Of a stretch of 64,000 nt of DNA, positions 26,301-38,300 are shown piece by piece. This DNA comes from Nymphaea colorata. Its lineage: Eukaryota > Streptophyta > Magnoliopsida > Nymphaeales > Nymphaeaceae. Under the pieces are notes generated by a model. That model saw nothing but the letters and a program-made list of their open reading frames with translations, was not told the DNA's origin and made no database searches. Positions within the stretch are counted from its first letter, which is position 1, and each line of letters begins with the position of its first letter. The position numbers and the translations under genes are program-made. Location: positions 15,464,578 to 15,528,577 of the forward strand of contig NC_045149.1 in assembly GCF_008831285.2 (NCBI RefSeq). Direction: 5' to 3'.

Positions 26301-27252
26301 TATTGCTTGGTGGGGCTTGTAAGAAATGATAGTACTGTCATTGTTATGAATAACTAAAGGCTGCAAACAAAATCTTTCACTAGCTCTCTAGCAGATTTGA
26401 TGGATGAGGTGTGCCCATAGGTATGCACTATAAAAATTTGAAGTGTCAAGAAAAAGTTTTCAAGGAACTGGTACAAAGGTCGGAGCAAAGATTGGTAGGC
26501 ACTAGGCAGCTAGTTCTAGTTTCAAACTCTTTGTGCTGTAAAAGGAAAGTCACTGATATGCAAGTTGAAATATGACGGGAGCAGCACCTCGATGCACCAA
26601 ATGAATGCTCTGTACCCTAAAAAGAAGAAGGGCTGGGTGGGAGCTTCGGCTCTCCTATACACTAAAAAATGAAAAACTCTTTCTACTCACTAAAAAGTCC
26701 TCCAAAAAATAAATCAAACTGCATACAATACAATATGCTAATTTACTATTCAATAGATGAATGGAACACTGGTAAATAAAACAATAATACAGTTACTTAC
26801 CCCTCATATGATGAACTGAAAGTGATAATACAGTCGCTCCTTTCTCAAACGTACAAAAAGCAGAGGAGACAAACCCCATATGCATCCGTATTATTGAGAG
26901 GTGGGGATGTGACGAGAACGGTTAGTGTGAATGTTGACTTATGAGCAGGCAGGCATCATATTATATTCACGTTCAACAGGCGTAGGCTGCGTGGGTGGAG
27001 CCGCATTGGATTCCTCATTCTCCCTTTTGTTGCCCTGGACAGGAATCTGGTAACTTTTGTTCTTGGGCTCTTGTTTGATGCACTTGAAGATTACAATTCA
27101 CATGCACCATTGTCAAACTCACCTAACAAATGGGACCAAATCTAGATTGGGGGAGGGTGGGGGTTTCTAGCTAGCTAGGATTAAGTCAAACAGGTAAGAT
27201 CCAGGCCAAGAAAGGGCCCTAAGCCATCTTGAGACCAGCCAAGCCAGTCTTC

Positions 27253-27296
27253 TTAACTCCAATTTGCCATTCGGTTAACTCCAATTTGCCATTCGG
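27253..27296. repeat. 22-bp perfect tandem duplication
   Basis: Unit TTAACTCCAATTTGCCATTC plus GG is present twice in a row, followed by the first bases of a third copy. Confidence 0.9.
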
Positions 27297-27468
27297 TTAA
27301 GGCGCTGGGTGACTATGCCGCCCCGTCTTTCCTCTCTCTTCCCGCCTCTCTTCTTTTATTGTACATTGTATTGTATATTTCATCTTCTTGTTTCTGTTTT
27401 TGCGGTTTATTTTTGTATCTAGTGGACCTTTTGTCTTCAAATTTTGTTATACATTCTCATTTTATTGG

Positions 27469-27473
<5 letters not shown>

Positions 27474-27531
<58 letters not shown>
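27474..27531. repeat. (AT)29 microsatellite
   Basis: 58 bases of uninterrupted AT dinucleotide repeat in intergenic DNA. Confidence 0.95.
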
Positions 27532-27536
<5 letters not shown>

Positions 27537-27696
27537 ACCTCTTTTATTCTTGTTTGATTCAAGGAACTTAAACTTAAGGACCTGGTTAAACTTAAAGAAC
27601 TTCAAATTCAAAAATGGTAGGAGTCTAAAATACCGGAGAGGTGTCTCAATTGTCATAACCTAGATTAGGTGCGTCCAATTCCAGCTTTCTTTTTGT

Positions 27697-27742
27697 GAAT
27701 GAAACGAATTGAAATAGGCGAATGAAACGAATTGAAATAGGC
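27697..27742. repeat. 23-bp perfect tandem duplication
   Basis: GAATGAAACGAATTGAAATA plus GGC occurs twice head to tail. Confidence 0.9.
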
Positions 27743-28549
27743 ATATGAAACAAGAGTTTGGTCGCCTAGAATTGTCCCAGCCTGGCATCCCTTGACTAAA
27801 CGTTCTTAATAATTACTGAAAGTGGAAGAAATGCATCACAAGCAAGCAAGTTAATAGTTAATGAGAAGCTTCTTTCTTTGTGGGTACAGTACAGCCACCT
27901 ACCATCACAAGGACACGGGAAAAAACCATCTAAGCAACATGTCATTCTTGACCGATAGAGTTTAGACACGTACTTAACGGATTCTCCGTAATGGACTTGG
28001 TGATGCTTACCTTTGTCTTACACCTTGATATGCTTAACTTCTAAGGATGACTCATTTGCCACTAATAAACTCTATTAGTTGGCAACACATGATACTAAAT
28101 ATTGAATCATATATTATAAGAAGACATTCTATTATCGGTCATTTACAGCAAATTGCGTAGCTGCTCGATTGAAACTAACCCTTTATTGTCATTTGTGTTT
28201 CCAAAGATTCTATTCCACTAAATGGCCATTAATGCTTTTCCTTGGGAAATAAGATAAACGTAGGGTTAGTGCGATTTTCTTTATTATATCGAATCTGCTT
28301 CTGATCTGACCTCCAGTACTGAGTTTTAGCTGTCCGGACTGTTTTTTTATTAATGGCTGCCACCTTGTATCCGTCAAACGTGCCAAGACAGATGGATCGT
28401 TCGGCCGTCAATAGGTCCACATGCAACCGGAGAGAACAGAATGAGGATTTTCTTTACCTTTGGAGAACATATTCAAATATTTCAATTAAAAGTAACTAAA
28501 ATCCCTGTAGAAAAAATTAGCTGTGTGTGTTTGGTGTAAACATGTCTGC

Positions 28550-29035
28550 ATACAGCCAACTTTCATGTGTTTAAGCATGTCTGATTATACCCATTTCTTC
28601 TCAAAGATTTTTTTTTTTTTATTTAAAATATTTGACAAGTGACCAACATTGAATATCTCAAGAATGACTATAGAGAGGACAGTTTAAACTTCAGTCGAGG
28701 CACATGCTGATTTTTTTTTCTGAAAACAACAAAATCAGCAGCTACGCGCCTATATATGGTGATCAAGTTCCTGATTATATGTATGCGACCATAAACAAAG
28801 GGAAGCGACTCACTTGGGACGTTGTCAATCAAACTGGAGCCTCAAGTGATTCAACCCAAACTTCTGCGGTTCCATTAGAGGCGTCTTCTCCATGTTCTAC
28901 CATGGACAATTTGATATATATTCTCGATGTGCCACCCCAATGTTGGATCCTCCTTTCCTATGCCAGGGCCCAGGACAGTACAGAAGCATGTAAAGGCATC
29001 AGCATCAGCAGCAATCCGTTTCTAGGGAGAGAAAA
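28550..29035 (-). pseudogene. Broken duplicate of the last exon of the PP2A B'' gene with its flanks
   Basis: This segment is colinear, on the same strand, with about 32085-32540, which holds the last exon, 3' UTR and the end of intron 11 of the intact B'' gene. The exon-equivalent part is 28829-28957. It keeps pieces such as HREYI, GTAEVWVESLEAPV and a TGA in the homologous place. It has lost one G just after the splice acceptor and about a dozen bases before HREYI, so it is shorter than the 141-nt intact exon and frameshifted. No upstream exons of the gene are seen between it and the intact copy. It is best read as a partial, decayed tandem duplicate. Confidence 0.85.
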
Positions 29036-32000
29036 ATGCTTGAACCAGCGGCTGTGTCCATTGACCTCTCTTGTGTGATCTTGTTAGGTTTTCAGTGGCA
29101 AGTATCAGGATGCATATTACTAAATGCACCTGAGTTTGTACAGCGGAAGAGAAGTTGAGCACGGACGCGGCTCCTGGATAGCTCGACAGGTTGTATCTCT
29201 CATGGAAGGAGAGAATCGCCTCCCACTTAATCCTAATCGCATTGAGAGAAACATGACCTTTGAGAGGAGAGTAGGTAATTTCCTCTTTGCAAGAACGCCT
29301 TATTCAATTCCTAATCCACCAACCACACGTAGGATCAGCTATTTGTGGAACAAACAAATATACTATTGCCCTCGCGTAGGATCGAGAGAAAGAACAGAGA
29401 GAGCGAGAGAAAGAGATGGCAAAAAAGGTTGTTCCTCCGTGAAAATTGGGCTCTATATTTGTTGCAGCGTCCGCCGTTCGGCAAATTCGTTAATTAAAAT
29501 AACAGTTGATATTTCCCATCATCCAAGGATCATTCTCTCTTGACTGACTTGGAAATGCTTGGCTTTCGGTAAGGACTGCATGCATGTGCATCCTTATAAT
29601 TTTGTTGGGGAATCAACCGACACCCAGCTGTACCCACAAACCAAAGTTCGAACAGATAATATTTGCAATCATCTATTATGTCAATGCCTGTTTCTGACTA
29701 AGAGTTTGATGTGCGGCGAATTGGCCACATGGAGTTGAATGTATACATTAGAGCATAATCTTGCAGGAATTTGTCAAATCGATCTTAGAAAATAATGTGC
29801 AGCACCTTCTGTGATGGTAAGGAGATGTTCGGACACCAACTAACCCCCAAGCAGCCTTTGTCCGGACTTTAATAACGTTGGTCCAAACCCCCAACAGAGA
29901 GGTGGAGCTCCTCCCAACTGGATAGAAAACCAGTTGATGAATTTGTTACTCCATAACATTCAAGCGGATGACAAAAAAATGGCAGAAAAACCTGAAGAAC
30001 ACCAACTGATGGTCCGTTCTTGGCCAGGACAATTTGATCTAACTCTTACTAGTATTGCTGCAACCCAGGACGAACGAGTACCAAGTTAGTTTTAAAAGCT
30101 GTTTGCCGTTAGTGATAAGATGTAAAATACCATATTCCCGTTACATAATGTTTTATTAATCTACCTCAAAAATTCAACTACTTACATCAAATACTAACCA
30201 TTTTCTACTGCTGCCAAAAAAGCGTGGCAAACAGGGTTCAAGAGCATGCAGTCTGGTCACGAGGAGGTAAAAGGTGTAATAATTACAAGACGGAACGTAA
30301 AGGAAAATATGCCGATGAGATAGCTTACGTCACGAGAGTTCACCTTCGAAAACTTCTCACCCCATATCATCCCCAGCTTTTAGCTTTAGCCTTTAGGTAA
30401 GAAAACTTGGTTTATAGCTTTTCACATTAGATGTACCGTGAGGAAGTTTACCAGATAGACCTTCCAAACGAGCAAAGCCTCCGCCTTGTCCAACAGAGTA
30501 ATTCTTATATACCAGAGAGTAGGGACACTAAAAACATGGCACCATATCAGACGTACAGGTTGTACACTACATATTTTTTTTCAAAGCACCTGATTAACGG
30601 CCATAAACATCCCTGACAAAATTAACCGGGCAAATTATACCATTAGATAAACCTAATGACAAATTCTACTGGTTAAATTAATAATCTACCTTTCGATTCA
30701 GTCTTATGACAGTAACATAGACATTCAACCAACTCTACAAGCGAGAAGCGAGGCCGATTTCCTTGGCCAATACCCGGAGGAAAATTAAGGCATATTCTTA
30801 TTGTTTACCATGCCTCCGGCCTTCTAAAATTTTTATGTGGAGAAAAACGCACTCAAGTTTTGTTCTTTTCAAATAAGTGTTCTAGTGCTTCCTAGTTCCG
30901 GCCGAAGATGCACCTTCCATAATCTGATAATCATGAGCATATCGGGGAGTGAAACTGTGCATAAAACGTGCATGGAAGTATCAATTTTCCCCTAGAAAAA
31001 TTTTGTACAAAGAAATTTATCAGGATGGATGCGTTGTGGCAATCCGTGTGCCGCTAAATATACCACATCACACCAAACGTCTCAAACATCTGGGTAACGG
31101 TCTCTAAAACACAGGATCAAATGAATGTAATTCAACAGGGTACAAGCATCAGAGAAATGTTTCATGACAAGAAAGAGAACCTGCATTTCTATGAACAGTA
31201 CAAAGGTAATGAATACAGGCAAATCAATCGTTTCTTTCCGGTAACTCCACTTAAATAACTACTAATAGAGGGCATTAAAATTACATAAAGACTCACCTGA
31301 TCACAGATAGAAAAGGCAATGATCAGAAAGACAAGCTAGCATAGGCATAGACTCGCGGACTGGTGGTGGTTGGGGGGGTGAAGAAGAGAGAAAGGTAGAC
31401 ACGTGTGTGAGTTAAGTGAGGAGGAAGAAGAATAATATAGCAAAATTCACTTCTAGAAAAAATTGACCAACACTGTTGATGCTATTTTTACCTGTGGAAT
31501 GAGGGGGGATAAAAGTTTAATTCCTATCCTGCTTGTTCGTGACAAGCAAGCCAGCTCTCCAAGGCGCTGCTGTAGAACATTGCCCACTTCCCTGGTGTAA
31601 GCTGGTGAGAAAATCAGCAACTAAATTGGACATCCATTCTTTCATTCTCCTTTTCCACTTTGATGCCAATGGAGAAGTGGGTCAGACGACTAGGCCCCCA
31701 CTCGTAATCATTTTAATGTGCAAGTCTTCTGCCAAAGGTGCCATTTGTCAAGTGCATTCATGTTTTTGAAATTTTTCATGCCTGAGAGCTTCTCCACGCC
31801 AACAAATCTGTAAAAAAGAAGCTTGGGAACATTAAAAAACAATTCAAAAGGAACAGCCAGACATTTTTAAAGAACAAGTGCCATGGTTAACAGTTCCCAG
31901 TTCTTGCTATCTGTGAGCTATGTCGCCACAGGGTAAGTGACAGCAAACACTAGGTTTTTTATCATAAAAGATTTAAATATTTAAGAAATAGAAGCAAAAG

Positions 32001-32084
32001 CATAATTTCAACTATACATGAGCCTGGCAATGTGTTACTCGTGCTAAAAGTGGATGTTCAATCACACGGATTCGGGCACCAACC
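29036..32084. other. Spacer between the pseudo-exon and the intact B'' gene
   Basis: About 3 kb without a supportable gene. An open frame of 139 codons at 29124-29543 (+) has no recognisable domain and a composition like translated non-coding DNA. No additional B'' exons were found here. Confidence 0.5.
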
Positions 32085-32330
32085 CATACAGCCAATTTTT
32101 TTACAGAATTTTTTTAATAACTTTCAATTAAATGATTGAAAAATGTCCAACATTAAATATCTAATTTTTTTTTTCGTCTGACTACAGAGGAGACCGTTTA
32201 AGCTTGAGACTATGCACAGACTGATTTTTTTGAAAACAGCAAAATCACCTATCATACACACCTATACATGGCATGAACTTTATCATGTGACCACGAACAA
32301 ACAAAAGCAACTTACTTGGGACTTTGCCGA

Positions 32331-35300
32331 TCAAAATGGAGCCTCAAGCGATTCATCCCAAACCTCTGCACTTCCATTAGAAGCATCTTCTCCATCTTCT
32401 TCCATGGACAGTCTGATATATTCTCGATGAGCAAAACGGTCCCACTCGGTCAATGTTGGATCCTCCCTTTCCTGTGCCAGGACAGTACAGAGCATGTAAA
32501 GGAATCAGCATCAACAGTAGGCCAATTCTAATCTGAAATATAGGAATTGCAACCGAGACTGAAGTTGCTAATGGAACACCTGACGGATAAGAAATGGGTC
32601 CCGAGTTTCAAATGCCATAAATTTGTTGAGGTTGAACAGGATATTGAAAATATTGCCCGAAAGCTTGCTACGTTTGAGATCTTTGAGAGTAAAACAACTC
32701 TCATTCTGCATAAATTAGAAATAATCAATTATCTTAACAGCCAGAAAAAAGCAGCAGAGAATAAAAGGAATGAAAACTACCTCAGGACAAATCATGTCAA
32801 CCATTTGGCACAAAATGTCCTCAAAAAGAACTGGTTCCTGGGCCATACACTCCATGCGGTGTAGCTGCTCCTCATAAAAGAACTGCATTTCATTAGCGGT
32901 GAGCACTCCATTACCGTCCAAATCTATACACTTAAACCTGAGAAAAAAAAAAGGAAATGAAGCATGACAATCATAAGAACACATGGAAGAAAACTCAATA
33001 TAATTTGTCAGACATATCAGTAGTTAAAACGCTGAGTGCAGGAAATTTCCAGTTTGACTTCACAGAAAAGCAGGTGGAGATGCCACCTCATGGTGGTTCA
33101 GCAACTACATTTCATTAATTCGCATTTTGGCAATCGAAAAACCGCTTGGATGAACAATATTACAGCAACAGTTAAGTGCAGAAAATAATAAAATTTGTTG
33201 CCCTTCATTTGTTGCTGAGTCATATTCTTCCAATTAAGTACTCTTGTAAAAAGGCCTTCTACAAACTAATCCTTATTTATAAATGTCTCCCCTTATACAA
33301 TAACTTAATGCAATACTTTATTGGGAATGTGTAATTTCCTTAGTTGCCATTACACACATAATTCAATACACAATTTCCCCTACCTCTATGTTCAGAAATC
33401 AAACTTCAGAGCCTACAAAAATCAAATTTCATACCCAAAAAACCATGCCCGGAATCAAACTTTTGCTCCAAACTCATGTATGAATACCTAAAATATTTTG
33501 GCAATCATTTACTTAGAATATTCATATACAATAGAAATCAGTACAGACACCAAAAATATTTTAACTTCAACACTTAAAATAAATGAAAAAGTGCAAAACA
33601 TTGGTACAGTCCACAAGTTGATTCAACTTATAACCAGTGAAATATGCAATGACCAGTAAAAAAACACCATAACGGCAACATGATTTCTAGAATGAGATAA
33701 GAAACATACCAATACTCAAGACTAGGCTGGGAAGATTTGTCCTCTTCTGCCAACATGAAGTACACAAAGTCCTCATACCCCATCTTTCCTTCAACATTAC
33801 TTTTGAACTTTCTGGAAACCTAGTGAAAAGTTACAACAAAACATGCAGTATATGAATCATCATAAGCCTAGTCACTGCAGCCAAAAAGAGATGCGAAGAA
33901 CTTTTCCAGCATAAAACAAACCTGTGAAAATATCCTATCCACGATCCTGTAAGTCAGAGCATGGTTACCATATCTAACAAGATTCTCCTTATCGATCAAG
34001 AAGTCATGATCTGTGTCAAGCTCCCAGAATTTGCAATATATCACATAGAAATGTTCATAAGAAAAATATCTGTAAAAACATAAAGCCAGAAGCTGAATTA
34101 GAACATTCCTTTGTACTGCATCAATATGATGCACTACACTTGTAATTTTCCTGCTAAGCATAATGGAGAAAACTTTGAATTTAAGGGCAGAGAGAACGAA
34201 AATGCTATAACATGTGATTAGTCCACACAAGCTAAAGGCTCTTAAAACCCCTTAAAAGGTGTTTGCATTTTGCAACCTTTTGATCAAAATTTATGCCACT
34301 TGGAGTAAAGATTATAAAAGAATTAATTATCTAAACAACTGCAAACAATTTGCCTAGGATTGTGGTTATCAAGAACTAGTCAGTAACTAAAAAAATGATC
34401 AGCACAAATAGCATATGGGAAAATGTTCTAACTAAAAAAACTACCACCTGTTGGGTTCTTAATACTCATAAAAATGTGCTGACCAAAGTGAACTTTGCCT
34501 AATAGAAATAAAAAACTAGGAAAATTATGGCAAACATATACCTCAGTACTTTGTTGATATCTTCTTCATCATCAACGTGCTGCATTGCAGCAATCAGATT
34601 CCCACGCTTCAGCTCCCTTAATGTAAGATGACCATTACCAGATCGATTCATATAGTAAAATATTCTGTATATTACAGTTTCAGCTGATATGCCATCCAAG
34701 AAAGAAGGGAATTAGCACAGAACTAGCTACGGCGAAAAATGACAAAGGAAATCAAATTGCAAAAGATCAGATAAAAACTAGGTAACCAGGAGGTTTCCGT
34801 TAACCAAGTACACAAGTTGCACTGCATGCATTTGTTCCAGAAAAGAAGAAGGTGCCCAGAGATTCCCGCAGAAACTATCAGTATGAGCAAAATCATATTA
34901 TTCATGCAACAAAAGATGGTGCTTCGTTATGTCTAAACACAAAATAAAATGCTATAATAATAGCAACCGCGAATTAAAACATGGAGTACTATTAAGGTTA
35001 TTGCTGTGGTCCTTTGTTCGAGAGGTAGAAGGCTAGAAGCCAACAACCTAAAATGTCTAAGAAGATCAAGGAAATTGACCACCCAGAACAGGATTCCTAA
35101 CTCAAACTCTAACAAGTTTGCAACCTCAGCTGCATGACATACCACATGTCCTAACCTGACATGCCAAAACTAGTGGACCTTTACTCTTGCTTTTCATAGT
35201 CCTTGAGGAACAACAAGAAAAATCAATCCTAAGGAGCCAAAAAAAATCCAGAATTTAACAATCAAAATGCACAGGTCTACAAATGAACTAGATGAAATCA

Positions 35301-38300
35301 AAAAGTGGCTGAATTAGATGAAATCCTTTTGGGATAATATTCAATGTTTGCAGTTTCCACATCCTCTTGGAATTATATACTGAAAAGAAAAAACATGTGG
35401 ACGTCGAATTTCAAATCACCCTCAACCTCAGTCCTACATCTGCACCTTACACAGAGATCTAGCAAAAAGAAAAGAACGAATACTCATTCATGCTTATCAT
35501 GAAAAATGTCAAATAACAGTGTTCATATCAAAGTGAAAAACATCACCCTGACACACAAGGAATGCTAAAACAAATGGAGAGACAGAAGACTGGAAACATG
35601 GGAATTCGGTAGACCACATACTTCACAAGAAAAAAATTTTGAACCATAAATGCAGAAATATACCCACCATATCTCTCTTGAAATTCAGGTGTTCCCTGAA
35701 GAAACTCTAACCCTGGATGAGTGGCCAAAAGCTCTCGAAGAACTGGCTTGAAGTCCTCCTATACCAAAAATAATACTAAGAAATGAATAAACAAATGGCC
35801 AACAACAGTGGTTTAGAAATTATACATGCAAACATAACATTTACATAAAAAGCAAGCAAGTTGCAGACATAAACAATAACAAGCAAAATATTGCTCAAGG
35901 AGGAGATACGAACCTGAGTAAGAAAATTCTGACCAGGTTGCTTCAGAACTCTAAAAATTTGGGTAGGAAAATCCATTGTCAAAATATTACTATTGATCCA
36001 GTAATCAATAAACTGGTCCCTGAAATCACATTCCTAAGGATGTATTAATTTGATTACTTTGAGTGGAAAACATGTCCACAGATATAAACATCTTGGCCAC
36101 CACCCTGTTCATTTAAGCTTAGAAATATATGGATAAACAGAGCTTAAGAATAGAATGCTTGAATGTGTAGTACAACGACGTTGCCTAAAAGTGTTGAATA
36201 ATATATGAAATATGCAAAAGAAAACAGCTGACAAGACAAATCTACAAAAGCTCATGATGAACAGATGATGTCGGTGAGTTGTATGTTTGGTAGCATATTC
36301 TCATTTGTCTTTATGACCCTAAAAAAGACTGCTATTCTTTAATGAATTCTATGAACTGGATGCCAATGATAAGAAGCACTAACTGACCTCTCAAAATAGT
36401 GAGAGAACCACACCTATATGGAAAGTTTAATGCTAGCACACTATTAACATCAAACTTTGTCACATCTAACATCTAACCCAACCATTGAAAGGAAACTATT
36501 ATCCAGACCAGTTTGCAAATGCATAAACACAATTTGCACGTTTAATAGCCATATTCTTTTGAGACCATTTTATGCAGGCAAACATACAAAGTTCCATCAA
36601 ATTCTCATCATCAAATGTAGTTGTTTTTTTCCTATTGGTGATTTAGCAAATTTGAAATTGAAAAAGAAAAAAATGTCATGGTACCTTGACACTTGACAGT
36701 ATACCAGATTTTTGAGAACCACTTAAGCATAGAACATGGTGAAATATGGACTACATGGAACCTTCTCAAGAATGCAGACTTTTCTAACTTCTTTTTTATT
36801 AAAAAAACAGGTAATCAAGCTCAAAATAGAGAACCAAGTTAAGCCTTTCAAAAGTATCAAAAAGCAGCCATACCTTCCTTTCTCTTAAGGAGATACACAG
36901 AGAAAAATGGAAATGTGAAGAACGAAAGGTAATGCATGCCTTACTGGTGAAAGCACAATGTCCATTTGCATCACATATCACAATAAAATCAAGTTAAAAT
37001 CTATGTCACATGGTTGCGGGGTGCGGCACGGTTATATATATATATATATATATGGTTGTGTCTTAGTTTAACCTATCCTTTTTTTTTTACTTTTATTACT
37101 ATAAATAAAGAAAGAGAGGGAGAGAGAGAGAAGAAAAAGAAAGGGGAAAATTTTTTGAAAGTGAATAAGAGAGGATACAGTTAGGGTGCATGCCGGAGCC
37201 GCACCAACAGCTGAGTCACGTTGATGCGGGTGCTGCCTCTTTTTTGAAAAATCCGTTGACATAAGATAAAAACCTGGCCTTGGAAAACAAAACAATTTCT
37301 GGATCTGGAACTAGTGTTGACACTAAAACACATCCAAACAGACCAATCATAATTTAAATGCTAAAATGCCATCATATAATGATATTATCTAGATGACTAG
37401 CTTAGTATGGTAAGATATCAGCACAATATTGATCACTTCCCAAATAGATCATTATCGGGTATTAAGCTTCTTATGTTCAACTATGAATCCAAACCCAAGG
37501 TTACTTGTATATGAAATAAGCTCTTGTCAATTACATCTCTAACTAAAAAACAGTGGCAGCAACCATACCATGTTCAATATTAATGTAAACATGTTCTGAA
37601 GATAAAAAATCCACAGTCCTACACATAGGAAAGACAACATGCTCTAGTAGGTTTAATCTGTAATGGAAAAATATATAAAGGAAAATGTTCTAACAGAGAA
37701 TGAGAGAATATTTGAATATTATAAGAAGAAAAGGCTCAGGTTTTTTACAGAGATAAATTAAATAAACACTTTTCAAGTTCAATTAAAAGACATGGAATTA
37801 TCCCTTAACTGAACATTCGGAAAATTAAAATTAAAGGTAAATGAATTAGAAAATACTTCTGATTCTTCACCCTTTCACAATAAATTGAGCTTGGAGATGC
37901 CAACTGTATAAACTCCAATATCCAATACAAGAAATTCACAACAGGTACATGATAAAGATAATGTTTTTGTGCTACCATTTTTAAGCATCTCGTTAGATAT
38001 CCCAAAAAGGAACTTGTAGAGATTCTGAATACAATAGGTTACCATAACAGAGCTCAAACGTCAAGCATACCTTGTTATAAACCCCAGACCTTCAACATCA
38101 ATCTTTTTAAAAATGGTGCTAGAAAAAAAAGACGGCAGTTTGCACACCTCCCTTGTCAGAGGTTTAAATTCTGGAAAAAGAAACAAGAAACATTCAAAAA
38201 ATCAGTAAGTAAATCACGATAAGAATACTTACATAAGGAAAAATAGAACTTTAGAACATACCTTGAACATGGAGTCCATCATAATGACCACAGAACAGTT

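Larger units (their letters stand above)
19600..28549. other. Gene-poor intergenic region
   Basis: About 9 kb with no ORF that I recognise and no chain of splice-compatible coding pieces. It contains a GC/AT/GC repeat near 23.1-23.35 kb and an echo of the same GC-rich words at 24205-24250 (CCAGCCCGGCCCGACTCG). It also has a short CCCA-type run near 22305, a 58-bp AT microsatellite at 27474, and two short perfect tandem duplications at 27253 and 27697. The overall look is old, decayed repeat sequence. Confidence 0.6.

Noticed and set aside
27359-27663. Overlapping open frames over the AT microsatellite
   Set aside because: They are simple translations of the dinucleotide repeat (YIYIYI).
29124-29543. 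139-codon open frame on the plus strand
   Set aside because: No recognisable domain, mixed low-quality composition, no splice partners; likely chance.
31533-31769. 78-codon frame that looked slightly coding-like
   Set aside because: Neither strand gives a recognisable protein block; could be old retroelement debris but not supportable.
33922-34069. First EF-hand loop of B'' ends in N rather than E at position 12
   Set aside because: As far as I recall this loop reads the same way in plant B'' proteins, so it is not a lesion of this copy.
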